This document shows positions 59,906 to 64,000 of a DNA stretch of 64,000 nucleotides, in pieces. The stretch is from CAIOYC01 sp965277345 (GTDB taxonomy: Bacteria > Pseudomonadota > Alphaproteobacteria > Caulobacterales > Caulobacteraceae): NCBI GenBank assembly GCA_965277345.1, contig CBDICI010000004.1, positions 930,001-994,000 of the forward strand, in the 5' to 3' direction. Both the position numbers and the translations under genes were made by a program. The notes below the pieces were generated by a model. The model was given only the letters and a program-made list of their open reading frames with translations. It was not told the origin of the DNA and searched no databases. The first letter of the stretch is position 1, and each line of letters opens with the position of its first letter.

Positions 59906-61042
59906 GTGGCCGTGCTGACCGACGAACAGACCATGCTGAAGGACGCGGCCAAGGGCTGGGTGGGCGAACGCTCCCCGGTCGCCGCCCTGCGCCGGCTGCG
60001 CGACGCGGACGTGGATGTGGCCTTCGACCGCGCCGCCTGGGCCGAGATGGGCCAGATGGGCTGGGCCGGGGTGATCGTGCCGGACGCGCACGGCGGGTCT
60101 GAGTTCGGCTACCGCTCGCTGGGTCTGGTGCTGGAGGAGACGGGGCGGACGCTGACCAATTCGCCACTGATCTCCACCGCCCTTATCGCCGCCTCGGCCC
60201 TGACGCTGGGCGGCACGGCGGCGCAGAAGGACGCTTGGCTGAACAGGATCGCCGAGGCCAGGGCGGTGATCGCCTTGGCGCTGGAGGAACACCCCCATCA
60301 CGCCCCGGCCAGGACCGCGCTGGCCGCGCGGAAGGACGCTACCGGCTGGGTGCTCGACGGCAAGAAGGTGTTCGTCCTGGACGCCATGGCGGCGGACGCC
60401 TTCATCGTCGCCGCGCGCACCGCAGGCTTTCCGGGGGATGAGGCGGGGATCACCCTGTTCCTCATCCCCGCCGACGCGGCCGGGATCGCCCGCACGCGCC
60501 TGAAGACCGCCGACAGCCGGGGCGCGGGCGATGTGGTCTTCACCGGCGTTGCGGTCGGCGCCGACGCCGTTCTGGGCGCCGTGGACCAGGGTTTCGGCCT
60601 ACTCGAACAGGTGCTCGACCGCGCCCGCGCCGGGCTGGCGGCGGAGATGCTGGGCCAGGCGTCGCAGGCCTTCGACATCACGCTGGAGTACCTGAAGACG
60701 CGCACCCAGTTCGGCCAACTGATTGGGACCTTCCAGGCCCTGCAGCACCGCGCCGCCAGGATGTTCACCGAGCTGGAGATGACCCGCTCCTGCGTCGAGG
60801 CGGCGCTGGACGCCATCGACCAGAAGGCCAACGACGTGCGCGCCCTGTGTTCGCTGGCCAAGGCCAAGGCGTCGGAGACCGTGCACCTGGTCTCCAACGA
60901 GATGGTGCAGATGCATGGCGGCATCGGTATGACCGACGCCCACGACGCCGGCCTATACATGAAGCGCGCCCGCACCTGCGAAGCCCTGTTCGGCGGCGCA
61001 AGCTTCCACCGCGACAGGTACGCGACGCTGATGGGGTTTTGA
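59906..61042 (+). CDS. acyl-CoA dehydrogenase (second, divergent type)
   Basis: This 378-residue protein is a second ACAD with GTG start and GAGGAA upstream. It has GWAGVIVPDAHGGSEFGYRS, LEYLKTRTQFGQLIGTFQAL and VQMHGGIGMTDAHDAGLYMK, the typical C-terminal blocks. The middle domain lacks the usual YAxTEP-like motif and has VIALALEEHPHHAPARTALA instead. It is shorter and more divergent than the partner at 57.9 kb; such pairs often function as alpha2beta2 heterotetramers in steroid or aromatic side-chain breakdown. That is inference. Confidence 0.88.
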   Translation: MAVLTDEQTMLKDAAKGWVGERSPVAALRRLRDADVDVAFDRAAWAEMGQMGWAGVIVPDAHGGSEFGYRSLGLVLEETGRTLTNSPLISTALIAASALTLGGTAAQKDAWLNRIAEARAVIALALEEHPHHAPARTALAARKDATGWVLDGKKVFVLDAMAADAFIVAARTAGFPGDEAGITLFLIPADAAGIARTRLKTADSRGAGDVVFTGVAVGADAVLGAVDQGFGLLEQVLDRARAGLAAEMLGQASQAFDITLEYLKTRTQFGQLIGTFQALQHRAARMFTELEMTRSCVEAALDAIDQKANDVRALCSLAKAKASETVHLVSNEMVQMHGGIGMTDAHDAGLYMKRARTCEALFGGASFHRDRYATLMGF

Positions 61043-61052
61043 GGCCCGCTTC

Positions 61053-61568
61053 CTAACGGACAGGCGGGCGATAAAGCATCGCCACGTTGCAGCGTTCATA
61101 GCGCGCGCCGAACTCGCGCATGATGCCTTCGTCGTGGTGGAAGCCGAGCTTCTCGTAGAGGTGGATGGCGGCGGCGGATTTGCGGTTGGAGAGCAGGTAG
61201 AGGGTCCTTGCTCCCAGCCGCTCGGCGCGGGCGATGACGGCCCTGAGCAGGAATTCGCCGGCCTTGCGGCCCCGCGCGCGCTCCAGCACGCCCATCTTGG
61301 TCAGCTCGAAGCAGCCCTCGCCGGTTTTGCGCAGAGCGCAGGCGCCGACCACGCCGAGCCCTTCGGCTTCCACGAACAGGATGTCGCCGCCCTGGTCGAC
61401 GATGCGTTCGCGCGGGTGCTCCAGCACGTCGATATCGGTCGGCTCCAGCACGTACATGGCGCGGATCCACTGGGCGTTGATGGCGTGGAAGTGGGGCGCC
61501 AGGGCGTCGCTGTAGTCGAGGATGGTGAGGCCGGCTTCCGCAGCCGATGGGCTCTGCTGGTCGCTCAT
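61053..61568 (-). CDS. GNAT family N-acetyltransferase
   Basis: This 171-residue protein shows the GNAT core: a beta-rich first half (GLTILDYSDALAPHFHAINA), the acetyl-CoA-binding region ELTKMGVLERARGRKAGEFL then LRAVIARAERLG, and AAAIHLYEKLGFHHDEGIMR at the end. The substrate, small molecule or protein, is unknown. ATG 61568 is used. It follows the inositol monophosphatase gene on the same strand by 20 bases. Confidence 0.85.
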   Translation of the reverse strand: MSDQQSPSAAEAGLTILDYSDALAPHFHAINAQWIRAMYVLEPTDIDVLEHPRERIVDQGGDILFVEAEGLGVVGACALRKTGEGCFELTKMGVLERARGRKAGEFLLRAVIARAERLGARTLYLLSNRKSAAAIHLYEKLGFHHDEGIMREFGARYERCNVAMLYRPPVR

Positions 61569-61588
61569 CGCATCACCGGCGCTCGCGT

Positions 61589-62401
61589 TCAGGCCGCGGC
61601 CTTCAGCCGGTCGAGGATGGGGCCGTGCAGGTCCGCGTTGGCGGCGAGCACCGTGCCGTCCTCCAGCGAAAAGGCCGCGCCGTCGGCGGCGGTGATCTGA
61701 CCGCCCGCTTCCAGCACCAGCAGCACGCCCGCCGCCGTATCCCACGGCTTCAGCCCCCGCTCCCAGAAGCCGTCGAACCGGCCTGCGGCCACGTAGGCGA
61801 GGTCGAGCGCGGCGGAGCCCATACGGCGGATGCCGGCCACGCGCTGGCTCATCTGGTGCAATTCCTTCAGGAACTGGCCGTGGCCGGGGCGGCCGGCGAA
61901 CGGGATGCCGGTGCCGATCAGGCTCTCGTCCAACTGGCGGCGGGCGGAGACGCGCAGGCGCTTTTCGCTGTTGATGAAGGCGCCCTTGCCCTTTTCGGCC
62001 CAGAACAGCTCGTTGGTGACCGGGTTGTAGGTCACCGCCGCCTGGATGCCCGCCCCGCCGTCAGGGGTGGTCCGCTCCAGCGCGATGTTCACCGCGAACT
62101 GCGGGATGGCGTGCAGGAAGTTGGTGGTGCCGTCCAGGGGGTCGATGATCCAGCGATGGGTCTTGTCGGTGCCCTCGATCAAGCCGCGCTCCTCGGCCAG
62201 AAAGCCATAGCCGGGGCGGCCCTTGGACAGCTCCTCGATCAGGATTTCCTCCGACTTCAGATCGGCCTGGGTGACGAAATCGCCGGGACCCTTCTTGGAC
62301 ACCTGCAGCTCGCCCACCTCGCCGAAGTCGCGGGCCAGGCGGCGGCCGGCCTTGCGCGCGGCGTTCATCATCACTTGCAGGAGGGCGGAGGGGGTGGTCA
62401 T
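61589..62401 (-). CDS. inositol monophosphatase family protein
   Basis: This Mg-dependent phosphatase hydrolyses inositol phosphates; SuhB relatives also help rRNA transcription. The 270-residue protein shows the metal motifs GPGDFVTQADLKSEEILIEE, LAEERG, WIIDPLDGTTNFLHAIPQFA and KPWDTAAGVLLVLEAGG. Its length and motif order match SuhB/IMPase. It probably forms an operon with the GNAT gene. An 80-bp gap separates it from the divergent GST gene. Confidence 0.92.
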   Translation of the reverse strand: MTTPSALLQVMMNAARKAGRRLARDFGEVGELQVSKKGPGDFVTQADLKSEEILIEELSKGRPGYGFLAEERGLIEGTDKTHRWIIDPLDGTTNFLHAIPQFAVNIALERTTPDGGAGIQAAVTYNPVTNELFWAEKGKGAFINSEKRLRVSARRQLDESLIGTGIPFAGRPGHGQFLKELHQMSQRVAGIRRMGSAALDLAYVAAGRFDGFWERGLKPWDTAAGVLLVLEAGGQITAADGAAFSLEDGTVLAANADLHGPILDRLKAAA

Positions 62402-62481
62402 CGGGGGCGTTTAGCGCACGCGCGGCCGGAACGCGAGTAGGGAGACTTTCCCCGGTCCGGCCGAGGCCGTATCAAGGCGCC

Positions 62482-63123
62482 ATGAGCTACACTCTCTACT
62501 GGTCGCCCGGTACGGCGAGCCTCGCGCTGCACTGGATGTTGATCGAACTCGGCGAACCGTTCGAGGCGGTGAAGGTCGATATCGAGCAGGGCGAGAACAA
62601 GCGGCCCGGGTATCTGACGCTCAATCCGGCCGGGCACGTGCCGACGCTGGTGGTGGACGGCGCGGTCCATGCCGAGGTGGCGGCCATGCTGATGCTGGTG
62701 GCGGAGCGCGATCCCGCGGGCCGCTTCGATGTGGAACCCGGCGCGCCGGAGCGGGCCGACTATCTGCAGCGCATGGTGTTCCTCGCCAACACCCTGCAGC
62801 CTGCCTATCGCGCCTGGTTCTATCCGCATGAGCCCGCGGGGCCTGAGCATGTGGAGGCCGTGCAAGCCATGGCGCGGGTGCGGATCGAGACGGCGCTGGC
62901 GCGGATGGACGCCAACCTGGCGGATGGACGCACCTACATGCTGGGCGAACGGCTCACCGCGGTCGATTTTCTGGCCACCATGCTGACGCGCTGGTCGCGC
63001 AATATGCCGAGGCCCGCCACGGCATGGCCGCATCTGAAGGCCTATGTCGACCACATGCGTGTCATGCCGTCACTCCGCGACGTCCACCGGCGAGAAGGCC
63101 TCGGCGACTGGATCGACGGGTGA
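62482..63123 (+). CDS. glutathione S-transferase
   Basis: This 213-residue protein has a thioredoxin-like N-terminal domain (LYWSPGTASLALHWMLIELG, NPAGHVPTLVVDG) and an all-helical C-terminal domain with MLGERLTAVDFLATMLTRWS, which contains the N-capping box of GSTs. The N-terminal Ser/Thr in SPGTASL may be the GSH-activating residue. The subclass (beta- or theta-like) is uncertain. The stop overlaps the GTG start of the following protease gene. Confidence 0.9.
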   Translation: MSYTLYWSPGTASLALHWMLIELGEPFEAVKVDIEQGENKRPGYLTLNPAGHVPTLVVDGAVHAEVAAMLMLVAERDPAGRFDVEPGAPERADYLQRMVFLANTLQPAYRAWFYPHEPAGPEHVEAVQAMARVRIETALARMDANLADGRTYMLGERLTAVDFLATMLTRWSRNMPRPATAWPHLKAYVDHMRVMPSLRDVHRREGLGDWIDG

Positions 63124-64000
63124 GGTTGGCCCTCGCCGCCGCGGCGGCCATCGTCCTTTGCACCGGCGCCAGCCGCGCCGATCCCTATGTGGAGGCCGCC
63201 GCCCGGCCGGACGCGCAGCGTTCGGCCCTGCTCGACGTGATCTTCGGCCGGCCGGGCGCGGAAGCGCGCCTGCGCGACCGGCTGACCCAGGCGCCCACGG
63301 TGGGGACCGAGCTCGGCCGGCGCGGCTGGTCGCTGCTGTGCGGCGGCGATTTCCACGCCGGTCGCTATGGCGAGGCGCTGGAGGACTGCAGCCGCGCCGT
63401 CTCCGCCGATCCGGACGGCGGCGACGGCAATACCCTGGCCATCGTGCGCCTGCTGGCCGCCCACCCGCCCACCACGGCGTCGGGCGGCGCGCGGGTGGCC
63501 GTGTCGTCTGGCGAGCATATCGCGGTGAGCGCGGGCGACTACGCCGGCTACGCCATCGCCGATACCGGCGCGCAGATCTCGGTGATGATGCAAAGCGTCG
63601 CCGCGCGGGCTCATGTCACCATCCTCGGTCGCTCGGCCAGCGTCGGCTCGACCACCGCGTCGGTGATGGGCGAGGTGGGGATCGTGCCGCAGGTCCGCCT
63701 CGGCGGCGCGACGCTGAGGGACCTGCCCGTGCTGGTGCTGCCGGACGCGTCGCTGACCCTGGCCGGGGGACAGGTGCGGCTGCCCTTCATCCTCAGCCTC
63801 TACGCCATGGCCGCGTTCGGCCGCATCGCCTGGCTCGACCATGGACGCACCCTGGCGTTTGGCGAGGCGTCGCCGCAGGTCGACGCGGGCGGCGCACCCC
63901 TGGTCTGGGACCCGTTCGGCGTCAGCGTCCCGGCCGATGGGGTGGCCGGCCGAAGGGCGGCGCATTTCGACAGCGGGGCCAACCTTTCCTATTTGCGCCA
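63120..64000 (+). CDS. secreted aspartic protease-like protein (3' truncated)
   Basis: The frame starts with GTG overlapping the GST stop (GTGA) and stays open to the window edge, 293 residues. It starts with a signal peptide (LALAAAAAIVLCTGASRA). A retropepsin-like lobe contains YAIADTGAQISVMMQS, with the DTG active-site motif near residue 153. A second DSG motif, AHFDSGANLSYL, lies at the very end. Two such motifs suggest a two-lobe, pepsin-like layout, or two tandem retropepsin lobes. The N-terminal 110 residues before the first lobe are of unknown function, with a TPR-like helix pair. The C-terminus is outside the window. Confidence 0.75.
   Translation, partial: MRLALAAAAAIVLCTGASRADPYVEAAARPDAQRSALLDVIFGRPGAEARLRDRLTQAPTVGTELGRRGWSLLCGGDFHAGRYGEALEDCSRAVSADPDGGDGNTLAIVRLLAAHPPTTASGGARVAVSSGEHIAVSAGDYAGYAIADTGAQISVMMQSVAARAHVTILGRSASVGSTTASVMGEVGIVPQVRLGGATLRDLPVLVLPDASLTLAGGQVRLPFILSLYAMAAFGRIAWLDHGRTLAFGEASPQVDAGGAPLVWDPFGVSVPADGVAGRRAAHFDSGANLSYLR

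Noticed and set aside
63042..63965. 307-codon minus-strand open frame at the window end
   Set aside because: Opposite to the aspartic-protease frame, which has a signal peptide, an operon overlap with the GST gene and two active-site motifs.

Overview
The window is a gene-dense, GC-rich chromosomal segment of an alphaproteobacterium, most likely a member of the Caulobacterales (Caulobacter/Phenylobacterium-like). The evidence is a clear GcrA cell-cycle regulator, a PodJ-like polar localisation factor, the Hsp20-DUF1150 pair, DUF2794, GANTC sites in promoter regions, a small SRP RNA next to dnaX-ybaB-recR, and an acnA-ccmAB junction. No rRNA, tRNA, CRISPR array, phage or insertion sequence was found. 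Most of the window is housekeeping DNA; accessory character is limited to two patches, about 16.4-17.0 kb and 52.0-54.7 kb.

Layout. 0-2.4 kb: a pseudouridine synthase fragment, the Hsp20 heat-shock operon, ribosomal protein L31 and gcrA. 2.6-5.8 kb: an ABC-2 permease, then argD-argF. 6.5-25.8 kb: FKBP lipoprotein and threonine deaminase, an HTH-fused citrate synthase, an alpha/beta hydrolase, a secreted methyltransferase, a FadJ-type beta-oxidation enzyme, kynureninase with tryptophan 2,3-dioxygenase, a VOC/ribbon-helix-helix pair, a broken toxin-antitoxin locus, etfBA, cobalamin adenosyltransferase, thiE, a PepSY protein, nudC, a cell-wall hydrolase, a beta-lactamase-family enzyme and a small membrane protein. 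25.8-37 kb: SRP RNA, dnaX-ybaB-recR, rmuC-def, a cupin, dapE, truA-fmt, a DUF421 protein, hslO and a SpoU methyltransferase. 37-47.8 kb: an ATP-grasp enzyme with a secreted partner, a PfkB kinase, hisB-H-A-F-E, a class A penicillin-binding protein, a BI-1 family membrane protein, and DUF2794 and DUF1223 proteins. 47.8-64 kb: acnA, ccmAB, an accessory block of regulators and small proteins, the PodJ-like protein, two acyl-CoA dehydrogenases with an HCCA-isomerase-like protein, a GNAT acetyltransferase, an inositol monophosphatase, a GST, and a secreted aspartic protease that runs off the end.

How the genes work together. Amino-acid metabolism dominates (arginine, histidine, lysine/DAP, threonine deamination, tryptophan breakdown to anthranilate). 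EtfAB can take electrons from the acyl-CoA dehydrogenases, whose products feed the FadJ-type enzyme. Translation and protein maturation are covered by L31, Def, Fmt, TruA, a SpoU methylase, SRP RNA and Hsp33. Cell-cycle and polarity control is represented by GcrA and the PodJ-like protein, the latter with a GANTC site just upstream of its start codon.

The most unusual material is non-coding or structural. Hairpin repeats at two convergent gene ends supply the stop codons of flanking genes. A convergent 306-bp gap carries four same-orientation DnaA-box-like 9-mers and an 11-bp tandem repeat. In the block after ccmB, an 83-residue frame with typical codon use lies inside the open frame of an HTH-TM regulator. 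Two likely operators adjoin small regulators, and there is a fossil ParE toxin.
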